From positions 1-64,000 of the forward strand of contig CAJTNJ010000007.1 in the NCBI GenBank assembly GCA_910577565.1: a stretch of DNA of 64,000 bases, in the 5' to 3' direction. Below are positions 34,189 through 43,356 of the stretch, piece by piece. Position 1 is the first letter of the stretch, and every line of letters begins with the position of its first letter. The notes beneath the pieces are model-generated. The model was not told the DNA's origin. It was given only the letters and a program-made list of their open reading frames with translations, and made no database searches. The stretch comes from an uncultured Oscillospiraceae bacterium (lineage in GTDB: Bacteria; Bacillota; Clostridia; Oscillospirales; Ruminococcaceae). Both the position numbers and the translations under genes were made by a program.

Positions 34189-34815
34189 ATGGCAAGATAT
34201 ACTGGAGCAGTGTGCAGACTTTGCCGCAGGGAAGGCAAGAAGCTGTTTTTAAAAGGCGAACGTTGCTATTCTGACAAATGTTCTGTATCCAGAAGAGAAT
34301 ATGCACCTGGGCAGCATGGTCAGGGTAGAAAGAAGATATCTGAATATGGTATTCAGCTTAGATCAAAACAGATGGCTAAGCGTTATTATGGTGTTTTAGA
34401 AAGCCAATTTTCAAAATATTTTGAGATGGCAGAAAGAAAAGCAGGAATGACAGGTGAGAACTTGCTTAGAATTTTGGAGTCGCGCTTGGACAATGTAATA
34501 TATAGTGCAGGTTTTGCATCTTCAAGAGCGGAAGCTAAGCAACTTATATTGCACAATCATTTTACTTTGAACGGCAGGAAAGTTAACATATCCTCGATTT
34601 TGGTAAAACCCGGAGATGTAATTGAGTTGAAATCTAACAGTAAGTCTTCTGAAAAGTTTAAGGCAATAGTTGAAAATTTTGCATCTCGCCCAACACCGAT
34701 GTGGATGAATGTGGACAAAGATACTATGACAATTAAGATTGAACGTCTTTGTAACCGTGATGAAGTTGAGCTTGAAATTGAAGAGCATCTCATTGTAGAG
34801 TTATACTCTAAATAA
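34189..34815 (+). CDS. rpsD: Ribosomal protein S4 (zinc form)
   Basis: 208 residues; nucleates 30S assembly and controls decoding accuracy. The N-terminus has the four-Cys zinc pattern CRLCRREG with CYSDKC of the C+ form. The S4 RNA-binding domain is LESRLDNVIYSAGFASSRAE to HFTLNGRKVNIS. In B. subtilis S4 represses its own gene; no such target was identified here. ATG with AGGAGG. Confidence 0.97.
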   Translation: MARYTGAVCRLCRREGKKLFLKGERCYSDKCSVSRREYAPGQHGQGRKKISEYGIQLRSKQMAKRYYGVLESQFSKYFEMAERKAGMTGENLLRILESRLDNVIYSAGFASSRAEAKQLILHNHFTLNGRKVNISSILVKPGDVIELKSNSKSSEKFKAIVENFASRPTPMWMNVDKDTMTIKIERLCNRDEVELEIEEHLIVELYSK

Positions 34816-34925
34816 GCCAAGCTGATATTTTGAGTAACTAAAAAACGATAATATTATTGTTTAAACTGTGTTACTGATTAATAGACATATACTGTTTTCT
34901 AAACTGTTTACAGGAGGATCTTTAA

Positions 34926-35876
34926 ATGATAGAAATCGAAAAACCAAAAATCGAGGCGGCCGGCATAAAAGCAGACGGAACATATGGGAAATTGGTTCTT
35001 GAGCCGCTTGAACGTGGTTTTGGAATAACGCTTGGTAATTCGCTAAGAAGAGTGCTTTTGTCTTCACTTCCGGGTGTCGCTGTAACTTCAATAAAGATAG
35101 ATGGCATACAGCACGAGTTTACAACTGTTCCCGGAGTAAAAGAAGATGTAACGGAGATAACCTTAAACATAAAAGGCTTGACAGCTAAAATTCACGGAGA
35201 AGCACCAAAGACAGTTTATATAGAGGCAAGTGGTGAAGGCGAGGTAACTGCCGGGGATATTAAATGTGATTCAGAGGTAGAAATTTTAAATAGAAATATG
35301 CATATAGCAACACTTGATAAGGGTGCTAAGCTTAATATGCAGTTGATTTTGGATCGCGGTAGGGGATATGTATCTGCTGAGAGAAACAAAGCAATAGTTC
35401 CACAGGAGATAGGCATAATTCCTGTAGATAGCATATATACGCCGGTTATGAAAGTGAACTATTCGGTTGAAAATACCCGTGTAGGGCAGGTTACTGACTA
35501 TGATAAATTGACACTTGAAGTGTGGACTGACGGTACTATTTCGGCCAAGGAAGCTATATCTCTTGCAGCCAAGGTTCTCAATGAACATCTCAACTTGTTC
35601 ATAGACCTATCTGATGAAGGATATTCTGAGCAAATTATGGTTGAAAAAGATAACACAAGACAAGAGAGAATCCTTGAGATGACTATTGAGGAGCTTGATT
35701 TATCAGTTCGTTCTTTTAACTGTTTAAAACGAGCCGGAATAAATACCGTTGAGGATTTAACAAATAAAACCGAAGAAGACATGATGAAAGTCAGAAATCT
35801 TGGCAGAAAGTCTCTTGACGAAGTATTAATGAAATTAAAATCATTGGGTTATGATTTAAAATTGAGTGAAGAATAA
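34926..35876 (+). CDS. rpoA: RNA polymerase alpha subunit
   Basis: 316 residues. The N-terminal domain (dimerisation and assembly) has GFGITLGNSLRRVLLSSLPG and the insert domain; the C-terminal domain (about 245-310) has LDLSVRSFNCLKRAGINTVE and RNLGRKSLDEVLMKLKSLG, the DNA and activator-binding part. ATG with AGGAGG. A gap of 110 bases precedes it, with no clear promoter. Confidence 0.97.
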   Translation: MIEIEKPKIEAAGIKADGTYGKLVLEPLERGFGITLGNSLRRVLLSSLPGVAVTSIKIDGIQHEFTTVPGVKEDVTEITLNIKGLTAKIHGEAPKTVYIEASGEGEVTAGDIKCDSEVEILNRNMHIATLDKGAKLNMQLILDRGRGYVSAERNKAIVPQEIGIIPVDSIYTPVMKVNYSVENTRVGQVTDYDKLTLEVWTDGTISAKEAISLAAKVLNEHLNLFIDLSDEGYSEQIMVEKDNTRQERILEMTIEELDLSVRSFNCLKRAGINTVEDLTNKTEEDMMKVRNLGRKSLDEVLMKLKSLGYDLKLSEE

Positions 35877-35897
35877 ATTCAGTAAGGGGTGATTAAA

Positions 35898-36239
35898 ATG
35901 GCAGGCAGCAGAAAACTTGGCAGAGCGACTGATCACAGAAAAGCAATGTTAAGAGCAATGGTTACGTTTTTGCTGGAAAATGGAAAAATAGAAACTACGC
36001 TTACAAGAGCCAAAGAGGTTCGTTCAATGACAGAAAAAATGATAACTTTGGGCAAAAAAGGCGGATTGCACTCTAAGCGTCAAGCTATGGCCTACATAAC
36101 AAAAGAGTCGGTTATGGCAAAGTTATTTAATGAGATAGCACCGAAATATGCTGATCGCAATGGTGGTTATACGAGCATAGTAAAAATTGGTCCGCGTCGT
36201 GGAGATGCAGCCGAGATGGCGATAATTACTCTTGTTTAA
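35898..36239 (+). CDS. rplQ: Ribosomal protein L17
   Basis: 113 residues; near the tunnel exit. RKLGRATDHRKAMLRAMVTF, IETTLTRAKEVRSMTEKMI and the ending GPRRGDAAEMAIITLV are typical. The ATG at 35898 has AAGGGGTGATT; a GTG nine bases upstream is inside that site. Last gene of the ribosomal cluster, followed by a terminator. The ECF transporter and truA genes that often follow in Firmicutes are missing. Confidence 0.97.
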   Translation: MAGSRKLGRATDHRKAMLRAMVTFLLENGKIETTLTRAKEVRSMTEKMITLGKKGGLHSKRQAMAYITKESVMAKLFNEIAPKYADRNGGYTSIVKIGPRRGDAAEMAIITLV

Positions 36240-36250
36240 ATTAGATATTC

Positions 36251-36287
36251 AAAAAGAAGGTCGGGTTGTGAACATCCGATCTTTTTT
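36251..36287 (+). terminator. Terminator of the ribosomal superoperon
   Basis: A 10-bp stem (36257-36266 with 36274-36283, two G-U pairs), 7-base loop and six T residues directly behind rplQ. The A run on its 5' side lets it work in reverse as well. Confidence 0.85.
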
Positions 36288-36335
36288 GATTGTAGATAAC
36301 TTAGGTTATGTATGCTTTTGTATTGATTAAGTAAT

Positions 36336-36452
36336 ATGGAGAATATTGTTAGTTTTGTTATGATGGTTTTTATGTGTGGTGCGGTTGTTCTTATAAAATG
36401 CAATTTAAGGAAAAGGTTTATGTTTGAAAGGTTCATGCAGCGTATTAAATAA
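36336..36452 (+). CDS. Possible small membrane peptide
   Basis: A 38-codon frame with one clear membrane helix (IVSFVMMVFMCGAVVLI) and a basic C-terminus (KCNLRKRF, FMQRIK), the layout of small membrane peptides and type I toxins. No good ribosome-binding site is visible. A second 33-codon frame (36470-36571) follows with GGAGAA before its ATG and no recognisable domain. Either may be chance. Confidence 0.25.
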   Translation: MENIVSFVMMVFMCGAVVLIKCNLRKRFMFERFMQRIK

Positions 36453-36644
36453 TATAAGTGGAGAATTTAATGAAAGTGAATATTGGAATGGAAATAGAAA
36501 GGGTGTTGGGAATAGGGAAAAATATGTGCCTATATTGGATAGAGAAATATGCGAAGGAAAATAGAATCTAAAAGATAGCAAATGAGCGAATAAAAGTAAT
36601 ATAAATGGACGGAATTTACAGTTGTGCTATAGAGAAAAAAGAGT

Positions 36645-37456
36645 ATATTAGGATATATTTGGGAGTGACCAAATAAAAGATAATATAATAAAATTTATGG
36701 AAAATATAAAATACCCGGAAGTGCTGGAACGAAAAAATATGGAAAGTAGAAAAGCAAAAATGGAAATAACAGCATAAATGTAAAAAGTGCAGAAGAAAAT
36801 TTATAATAGAATTAAATTATGATAAGGAGTTAAAAAAGAAGACAATACAAATATTTTATGAAGGGAACAGTGTAAGAAAAGTAAGAATGATAATGAAAAT
36901 AAATAGTATATAATTGGATAAAAGCATTAAATAAGAGAGTAGAAGAAAATAAGACTAAGGGGAAAAAATTCATAAATGAATTAATAGAAATGGATGTGTT
37001 AACAGTTATGTAGAAGGGGAAACATAATATATGTTATAACACTAGTAATAGAAAAAAAGAAAAATAGTAGGATATGATATTTCGTTTGATAAAAATAAAA
37101 TATAGCTGAGAAGACGCCGAAATAAAAATATTACTATTTTGATGCAAATCCAAGCTATCAAAATGTATGCTATAGTGGTAAACATTTTTATTTCAAAGAC
37201 AAAAGCCATACTTTTACAGTAGAAGAAATCTATGCTGATATTGATAAATATATAGTTGTTTTACAGAAACGCTCTAAATGCTTTTTTCGCTCATTAGATA
37301 CTTTAAAAATTGTCTTGAATATTTTTGTATATGCTTATAACAAATTTGGTGAGTTTAAGCTTCGTTTTTCTCTTTTTAAAAATTCTGCTTCTCTTATTGA
37401 CTTTCTTACTTATCTTTAATTTGGGCACTTCCAGAACTTACATTGATCCGACAATA
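36645..37456 (+). mobile_element. Decayed IS1-like element, copy 1
   Basis: Remnant of an IS1-family transposase. A zinc-finger fragment HKCKKCRRKF is readable near 36770. The region 36980-37060 matches the second copy at 44490-44580 base for base over long stretches. An open C-terminal part at 37132-37419 contains SHTFTVEEIYADIDKY and LQKRSKCFFRSLDTLK, the TxTVE...RxSKCFxRS signature of IS1 transposases. Stops and frame changes break the rest. A terminal repeat is visible at 37421-37456 and a weak partner near 36660. Confidence 0.75.
37132..37419 (+). pseudogene. IS1-like transposase fragment, C-terminal
   Basis: 95 codons without a start: YYFDANPSYQNVCYSGKHFY, then the TFTVEE and KRSKCFFRS motifs, then LNIFVYAYNKFGEFK, ending in TAA. 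The catalytic N-terminal part lies upstream in broken frames, so the gene is inactive. Confidence 0.8.
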
Positions 37457-37590
37457 TGTGACTAATAAATTCTAAACTGCAGTCTAATTGTTCTTTTGTT
37501 AAAGCTGCAGTACCGTGGATATATTCGATATATTTTCCGGACTGTATCACATTTTGATCCGCAGTGGTCAAATAACTGTAAAATTAACAA
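37420..37590 (-). pseudogene. Possible gene fragment cut by the IS1-like element
   Basis: On the minus strand a frame of about 40 codons reads YLTTADQNVIQSGKYIEYIH then GTAALTKEQLDCSLEFISH before it runs into the IS terminal repeat. Composition looks like a real protein, but no family is recognised and there is no start. It may be the remainder of a gene disrupted by the IS. Confidence 0.3.
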
Positions 37591-38127
37591 ACTCGGAGTA
37601 TATACTAAGATTTATGAGTAAATACAATATCCCGGCCAGTATATACAAATATATGTAAAATTTGCTTCATCAGTTTGCCTAGTTGGTTATGCAAAAGGTA
37701 AGAAATTTTATTAATATACTGCAATAAAAGCAACTAGTGGTTAGAAGGCGTTAATACAATAAAATTCCAATGTGTCCTCTAAATTGGTATTATTCTAAAC
37801 ATACTCTTTTTTCTTTCTTTAATTTGTAACAAATAATTTGAAAACCTATATAAAGTGTAAATAATTAAAAACTAAGCGTCAGTTACAAACATGTTAAAAA
37901 GATAAATTTTAGCTATAATATTAATCATTCTAAAGGAATAATTTAAAATACACAAGCTTATTTGCAACATTTTATTTCTGCACAAAAAGTTAAATGCAAC
38001 TTTTTGAGATAACCGTCACTAATTAATTTTGGCGTAGCCTCTGAGCTTTTATACTTATATATTTTGCTTTTTAAGTTTTTAAAATATTTTCGCAATAACA
38101 TTATTAAATTTAACTATATGTATAAAT
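37591..38127. other. AT-rich intergenic stretch
   Basis: No gene is visible. The only structure is an 8-bp hairpin (37984-37991 with 37998-38005) with A and T flanks, which could end the minus-strand rsmI transcript. The rest looks like decayed sequence. Confidence 0.5.
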
Positions 38128-38973
38128 TTAATCATCTTTTAAAATCAAAGCTTTATAAATATCGCTTTTTTTGTAATTTGTCAAAAAAGCCGCTTGTTTT
38201 GCAGCATCAGTTGGTTTAGCGCCTTTTAAAACCAATTCTTTTGCAAGTTGCACAGTTTCCTCAAAGCTTTGTTTTGGGCATGCGTCTTCATTATTAGACG
38301 CTCCTTCAACAACCAAGACATGCTCACCTTTTGGGCTAACACCTTCTTGATTAAAGTGATTCACTGCATCCAAAAGTGTGGTTGTTAAAACGCTCTCGTG
38401 TATTTTTGTGAGTTCTTTAACTATTGCAATCTTACGGTTACCAAGTTCGCTTAAAAGATCACTTAGCGTAGATTTTAGTTTGTGAGGCGCTTCGTAAAAA
38501 ATTAAAGTGTGCTTCAAATTTTTAAGTTCCGATATTCTGTCGAGCTTATTTTTGCGGTTGGTAGAAAGAAAGCCACAAAAAGTAAAGCGAGAACTATCAA
38601 GACCACTTATGCATAAAGCAGCAATAGCAGCAGTTGGTCCGGGAATAACCTTGACTTCTATGCTATTTTCTTTGCAAAGTCTGACTAACTTCTCACCAGG
38701 ATCGGATATGCACGGCATGCCTGCGTCTGAGACAATTGCTGCGCTTTTACCATCTAATATTTTTTTTATAATTTGCATGTCTCTGTTCGATTGACTGTGC
38801 TCGTGATAGCTTATAAGCGGCTTTTTTATGCCAAATCTGTTTAGCAATTTTATCGTAACTCGAGTATCTTCAGCGGCTATAAAATCAACCAAATTAAGTG
38901 TCTCTTTTGCGCGAGGAGAAAAATCATCAAGATTTCCTATTGGTGTACCCACAACATATAGTGTACCGCTCAC
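38128..38973 (-). CDS. rsmI: 16S rRNA 2'-O-ribose C1402 methyltransferase
   Basis: 281 residues. It methylates the ribose of C1402 in 16S rRNA using S-adenosylmethionine, tuning decoding. The tetrapyrrole-methylase fold opens with LYVVGTPIGNLDDFSPRAKE, then FIAAEDTRVTIKLLNRFGI, ISYHEHSQ, AAIVSDAGMPCISDPGE and VIPGPTAAIAALCISGL. GTG start behind CAGGAGGA. It lies after trmN6 with almost no gap, so the two are cotranscribed. Confidence 0.95.
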   Translation of the reverse strand: MSGTLYVVGTPIGNLDDFSPRAKETLNLVDFIAAEDTRVTIKLLNRFGIKKPLISYHEHSQSNRDMQIIKKILDGKSAAIVSDAGMPCISDPGEKLVRLCKENSIEVKVIPGPTAAIAALCISGLDSSRFTFCGFLSTNRKNKLDRISELKNLKHTLIFYEAPHKLKSTLSDLLSELGNRKIAIVKELTKIHESVLTTTLLDAVNHFNQEGVSPKGEHVLVVEGASNNEDACPKQSFEETVQLAKELVLKGAKPTDAAKQAAFLTNYKKSDIYKALILKDD

Positions 38974-38975
38974 AA

Positions 38976-39701
38976 TTAATCCTCCTGTCCATAGATCGAT
39001 TTCATCTCGTTTGTGAATTCACCATCTTTGTCATATACTCTCAGTGTTTTAAGCGCTCTTAAAAACGGCTTTGAGCCCTTCTTGCCTTCAATTAAAAACA
39101 TCCAAGGGGCAGTTAACTCATCTTTTGCACAAAATCGAATTATCTTTGGCTCTAAATCGTATTTTCTCATGGCACAAACAGTATCAACAAGACGCTCTGC
39201 TCTCTGGCAGATACAAAGTCTACCACCAAATTTGAGCAGTTTATTTGCAGCACGACAAACACCTTCTATATTGCATGCGGTTTCATGCCTCGCAAGTCTG
39301 TCACTTTTACCATTGCTCATCACTCCGCTTCCCAAAGCTTTATAGGGCGGGTTGCAACAAACAAGATCAAAACTTTGAAACGGCATATTTTTAAGATCAT
39401 TTAAGTCTGAAAGTTTCGGAATTATCCTATCTTCAAGGTTTGAAGAAGCAATGCCTCTTTTAGTTAGATCAATAGCTTTTGGTTGAATATCAATAGCCCA
39501 AACTTGTTTTGGCTGGTAATGTTTTTGAAACAAAATTGGAATTATACCACAACCGCATCCAAGATCGCAAACAAGGTCTTTATGCCTTGGCGCCGAAAAG
39601 TCCGCGAGCAAAAATGAATCTGTTCCAAACCTGTGCTCAGATGATATGTATACATAAAGGCCTTTACCCACAGTTTCACATGTTAATTTATCGTGCTCCA
39701 T
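38976..39701 (-). CDS. tRNA1(Val) adenine-37 N6-methyltransferase-like
   Basis: About 241 residues. SAM-dependent MTase: DLGCGCGIIPILFQKHY is motif I, VWAIDIQPKAIDLTKR motif II, and FDLVCCNPPYKALGSG carries the NPPY motif of N6-adenine methyltransferases; this family (TrmN6/YfiC) is regularly paired with rsmI in Firmicutes. GGAGG lies six bases before the ATG at 39701; an in-frame ATG at 39722 is upstream of that site. Its 5' part has been duplicated twice further upstream. Confidence 0.9.
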   Translation of the reverse strand: MEHDKLTCETVGKGLYVYISSEHRFGTDSFLLADFSAPRHKDLVCDLGCGCGIIPILFQKHYQPKQVWAIDIQPKAIDLTKRGIASSNLEDRIIPKLSDLNDLKNMPFQSFDLVCCNPPYKALGSGVMSNGKSDRLARHETACNIEGVCRAANKLLKFGGRLCICQRAERLVDTVCAMRKYDLEPKIIRFCAKDELTAPWMFLIEGKKGSKPFLRALKTLRVYDKDGEFTNEMKSIYGQED

Positions 39702-40430
39702 TGGCTGCCTCCAAATAAACATAGATTAATTTTTGAAATTATTTTTGCGCTGCTGATTTGAAAAGAATGGCATTTCTAATTTTAAGTAACTTTGGCGGCA
39801 CCTCTAAAAGCCCATCTTAGACAAGACTAAAGTTTATGCTATAAAAAAATTCAATCAAAATATTTATGTCTTATTACTGAAAAGTTCGTAAGCAAAAATG
39901 AGTTTATTCCAAACTTTTGCTCATGCGATATATAAATAAAGTCCTTTATCTACAGTTTTGCAAGTTAATTTGTCATGCTCATATTACCGCCCCAATAAAC
40001 ACGTAGCTTATTTCTTGAAGTTTTTTTTCGCATACCGCTAATTTGAAGGGTGACTTTTCTAATCCTAAGAGAATTCGACTATATCTCTGAAGGCTCATCT
40101 TAGACCAGATTCAAGTGTATGTTATCACAAGATTTCAATCAAAATATTTATTGTCTTAGTACTGAAAATTTTGCAAGCAAAAACAAATTTGTTCCAAACC
40201 TGTGCTCAGATGATGTGTATACATAAAGGCCTTTACCCACAGTTTCACATGCTAATTTATCATGCTCAATTGGTTGCCATAATAAACACGTAGCCTATTT
40301 CTTGAAGTTCTTTTTAGCACGCTGCTGATTAGAAAGGATAGCTTTTCTAATTCTAAGTGACTTTGGAGTTACCTCTAAAAGCTCATCTTCAGCTAAAAAT
40401 TCAAGAGATTCTTCAAGACTCATCTTGCGC
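39575..40430. repeat. Decayed triplication of the typA/trmN6 junction
   Basis: Three copies of a unit with a period of 281-287 bp. Each unit joins the 5' part of trmN6 (about 130 bp) to the 3' part of typA (about 120 bp). The outer copies belong to the working genes (trmN6 start near 39701, typA stop at 40295). Between them lie two broken trmN6 starts (about 39870-39995 and 40155-40285) and two broken typA ends (about 39715-39840 and 40000-40115). The inner trmN6 starts have lost the ATG. Confidence 0.85.
39715..40294 (-). pseudogene. Truncated typA 3' ends and trmN6 5' ends
   Basis: The 593-bp gap between trmN6 and typA contains no intact gene. It is filled by the four gene fragments of the tandem duplication, in the order (minus strand) trmN6 start, typA end, trmN6 start, typA end. 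The copy nearest typA is closest to the working trmN6 sequence, with long identical runs such as the one covering 40215-40250. Confidence 0.75.
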
Positions 40431-42112
40431 GGATGGGTTAACCTAAGCGCTTCATCAGAGCCTGAGGCACGCATATTTGTAACATGCTTTTTCTTGCATA
40501 CATTAACAACCAAATCATCTTGCTTTGGGGAGCACCCAACTACCATACCCTCATAAACTGGTGTGCCAGGGGAAATAAAAAGTGTACCGCGTTCTTGGGC
40601 ATTATATAATCCATATGTAACAGCTTCACCGGTTTCAAATGATATGAGTGAACCGGTAGCTCTTTTGGGAACTGTGCCTTTATATGGTTGATATGAATCG
40701 AACATCGAGTTCATAATTCCTTCGCCTTTTGTGTCAGTCAAAAATTCATTTCTATATCCAAACAATCCTCTTGACGGAATCAAAAACTCAACTCTGATTC
40801 TGCTGCCTTTTGGACTCATTGATGTCATTTCAGCTTTTCTAAGTCCCATTTTTTCCATTACAGATCCCAAGAACTCTTCAGGTACGTCTATTGTTATGCG
40901 CTCTATTGGTTCATAGACTTTGTTATCGATTTCCTTAAATAATACACGCGGAGTTGAAACCGAAAGCTCAAAGCCTTCACGTCTCATAGTTTCAATAAGA
41001 ATTGAAAGATGCATCTCGCCTCTACCTAAGACATTAAATTTCTCACTTGAATCTGAATTGGAAACTTTAAGCGAAACGTCCTTTAAAAGCTCTTTGTTTA
41101 GACGCTCATTAATTTGTCTTGAGGTTACAAATTTGCCTTCTCTGCCAGCAAATGGACTGTCGTTAACTGCAAAAGTCATCTCAACAGTTGGTTCACTTAT
41201 TTTAACAAAAGGAAGCGGGTCAACTTCAAACAATTTGCAAATTGTATCTCCGATGGTTATATTTTCAATGCCGGAAAAGCAAACAATATCGCCAACCAAA
41301 GCTTTTTTAGTTGGTGTGCGTTCAAAAGAACCAATTTGGTAAAGATTAACCACTTTGCCCTTATAAGGTTCCTTTTGATTATGATAGTCGCAAACGGTTA
41401 CTTCTTGCCCCTGTTTAACAGTTCCGCGCTCTACTTTACCAATCGCAATCCTTCCAACATAGTCGTTGTAGTCAATAGCCGAGACTAAAACTTGAGTGCT
41501 ACCATTTTCATCACCTGATGGTGGATCAATATAATCTATGATTGTATTAAACAGCGGCATTAAATCGCTGCCTTCTTCATCTTTTGAAAGAGAGCATGTC
41601 CCGCTTCTTCCCGAGCAGAATAAAATAGGGCTCTCGAGCTGTTCTTCGTTTGCATCTAGATCGAGCAGCAATTCCAAAACTTCATCGGATATCTCATCAA
41701 TCCGCGAATCGGGCCTATCTATCTTATTCACAACAACTATTATTTTAAGTCCCAAATCAAGCGCTTTTTGGGTAACAAACCTTGTTTGGGGCATTGGCCC
41801 TTCAGCGGCATCAACCAAGAGGATAACTCCATCCACCATCTTTAAAACACGCTCAACTTCACCGCCAAAATCGGCATGTCCCGGAGTATCTATTATATTT
41901 ATTTTTGTGTTTTTAAACCAAATAGAAGTGTTTTTGGCAACGATGGTAATTCCACGCTCTCTTTCAAGAGTATTTGAATCCATAACCCGGTCTTTTATAA
42001 CCTGATTTTCACGATAAGCACCTGTTTGTTTTAGCATTTGGTCAACAAGAGTTGTCTTTCCATGGTCAACGTGGGCAACTATAGCTATATTTCTCAGGTC
42101 ATTTCTAATCAT
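40295..42112 (-). CDS. typA: Ribosome-associated GTPase TypA/BipA
   Basis: 605 residues. A translational GTPase acting in 50S assembly and stress adaptation. IAIVAHVDHGKTTLVDQMLK is G1, RERGITIVAKNTSI G2, DTPGHADFGGEVERVL G3, NKIDRPDSR G4. The C-terminal BipA domain has GRGEMHLSILIETMRREGFE and SRGLFGYRNEFLTDT. The ATG at 42112 has GGAGAG at good distance; the ATG at 42127 overlaps that site. First gene of the typA-trmN6-rsmI group. Confidence 0.97.
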   Translation of the reverse strand: MIRNDLRNIAIVAHVDHGKTTLVDQMLKQTGAYRENQVIKDRVMDSNTLERERGITIVAKNTSIWFKNTKINIIDTPGHADFGGEVERVLKMVDGVILLVDAAEGPMPQTRFVTQKALDLGLKIIVVVNKIDRPDSRIDEISDEVLELLLDLDANEEQLESPILFCSGRSGTCSLSKDEEGSDLMPLFNTIIDYIDPPSGDENGSTQVLVSAIDYNDYVGRIAIGKVERGTVKQGQEVTVCDYHNQKEPYKGKVVNLYQIGSFERTPTKKALVGDIVCFSGIENITIGDTICKLFEVDPLPFVKISEPTVEMTFAVNDSPFAGREGKFVTSRQINERLNKELLKDVSLKVSNSDSSEKFNVLGRGEMHLSILIETMRREGFELSVSTPRVLFKEIDNKVYEPIERITIDVPEEFLGSVMEKMGLRKAEMTSMSPKGSRIRVEFLIPSRGLFGYRNEFLTDTKGEGIMNSMFDSYQPYKGTVPKRATGSLISFETGEAVTYGLYNAQERGTLFISPGTPVYEGMVVGCSPKQDDLVVNVCKKKHVTNMRASGSDEALRLTHPRKMSLEESLEFLAEDELLEVTPKSLRIRKAILSNQQRAKKNFKK

Positions 42113-42203
42113 ATTTATTCTCTCCATTAAACTGTAATTTTTTCAATTTTAACTTAAATAACTATTTGAGTTTTTATCAATAATATTTAACATATTTAAT
42201 AAA

Positions 42204-42236
42204 ACGCCAAAAAACAAATCTAGAAGGCGTCAGTTT
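42204..42236 (-). terminator. Weak possible terminator after the HAD gene
   Basis: ACGCC (42204-42208) pairs with GGCGT (42226-42230) around a 17-base loop, with A/T runs on both sides. It lies between the converging ends of one minus-strand gene and the start of the next. Low stability, so uncertain. Confidence 0.3.
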
Positions 42237-42316
42237 TTAATCTTTAAATATATTTATTTGTTAATTATAAGATTTATTTTAGTTCTTCTGTCATATTTTA
42301 TCTGCTTTAACTTATT

Positions 42317-43132
42317 TTAAGCTATTTTTTTATTTAAGCCAAACCAATCAATAAGCGCATTTGCGACGCCCTCTTCGTCATTGGACTTACAAATATGAGC
42401 GGCAATTTTTTTCAAAGAGTCGTGGGCGTTAGAAACAGCAAAACTGTGTTTGCAAGCTTTTAGCAAATCTACATCATTTAGGTAGTCTCCAAAAGCCATG
42501 CGTTCATCGAAAGAGGCACCATAACGCTCGCCAATCATATTTATCGCGGCGCCTTTACCTACATCATAGTTAATTATATCAGTCCACTCTGGTCCAGAAA
42601 CAATTACTTTATGAGAGGTTTCAAACTTTTTCAAAATAGGGTATGTATAAGTTTCTGATTGATTTTTGACGTTTAAAACGGAAATTTTTGTAATAATATC
42701 GTAATTAAGGCAGTCTAAAACATCATTTAAAATTTCCTTTTGGTAGAAATATTTACTGACATTATTTTGCAAATTTGGCAAATCATTTTCGGTGTAAGCA
42801 GCTTTAACACCACATAAAACAGGGTAGACATTAGGAGTTTTGCGAGTGATCTCAACTACTGATTTTATTAATTCATTGTCTAACTGATTAACAAAAATTA
42901 ATTCTTGCTTATCGAAAATAACCGTTCCGTTTTCCGCAATAAAGCTTGTGCCTTCATCAAGCCCATGTTGTTTAAATATGTTAAAAAGATTATAATATTG
43001 TCTACCACTTGCAACGACAAAGTGAATGCCCATTTGTTTAATTGCCTTTATAACGCGCACAGACTTAGTCGTTAGTTCCTTTTTAGAAGTAAGCAACGTA
43101 CCATCCATGTCGGTAGCAACTAATTTTATCAT
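42317..43132 (-). CDS. Cof-type HAD-IIB sugar-phosphate phosphatase
   Basis: 271 residues. HAD motif I is VATDMDGTLLTSKKE with the nucleophile Asp; motif II is VVASGRQYYNL; motif III Lys lies in YDVGKGAAINMIGERYG; motif IV is MAFGDYLNDVDLLKAC. The C2B cap is between residues 85 and 190. Members act on sugar phosphates or flavin precursors; the substrate here cannot be told. ATG with AAGGTGAA. Confidence 0.9.
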   Translation of the reverse strand: MIKLVATDMDGTLLTSKKELTTKSVRVIKAIKQMGIHFVVASGRQYYNLFNIFKQHGLDEGTSFIAENGTVIFDKQELIFVNQLDNELIKSVVEITRKTPNVYPVLCGVKAAYTENDLPNLQNNVSKYFYQKEILNDVLDCLNYDIITKISVLNVKNQSETYTYPILKKFETSHKVIVSGPEWTDIINYDVGKGAAINMIGERYGASFDERMAFGDYLNDVDLLKACKHSFAVSNAHDSLKKIAAHICKSNDEEGVANALIDWFGLNKKIA

Positions 43133-43356
43133 TAAAAAAGTTCACCTTCCTAAATAGATGCTATCATTAAAAATTGCGTAAAAATTATTATAACAGATCT
43201 TCGTGCAAATGTAAATAAAAGCGGAGGAGTATGCGTGTGTGCCTAAAATGTGTAGGTTTGTCAATGATGTGTTACACGTTAGTTGTTTTGTTTTCGTAAA
43301 TTATTTAAGGTAACACTGCACAATAGTCAAAATAAAAAGATTGTATAATAAAACTA

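Noticed and set aside
39509..39718. Plus-strand frame of 69 codons over the trmN6 start
   Set aside because: It lies opposite the well-supported methyltransferase gene and has no own signals.
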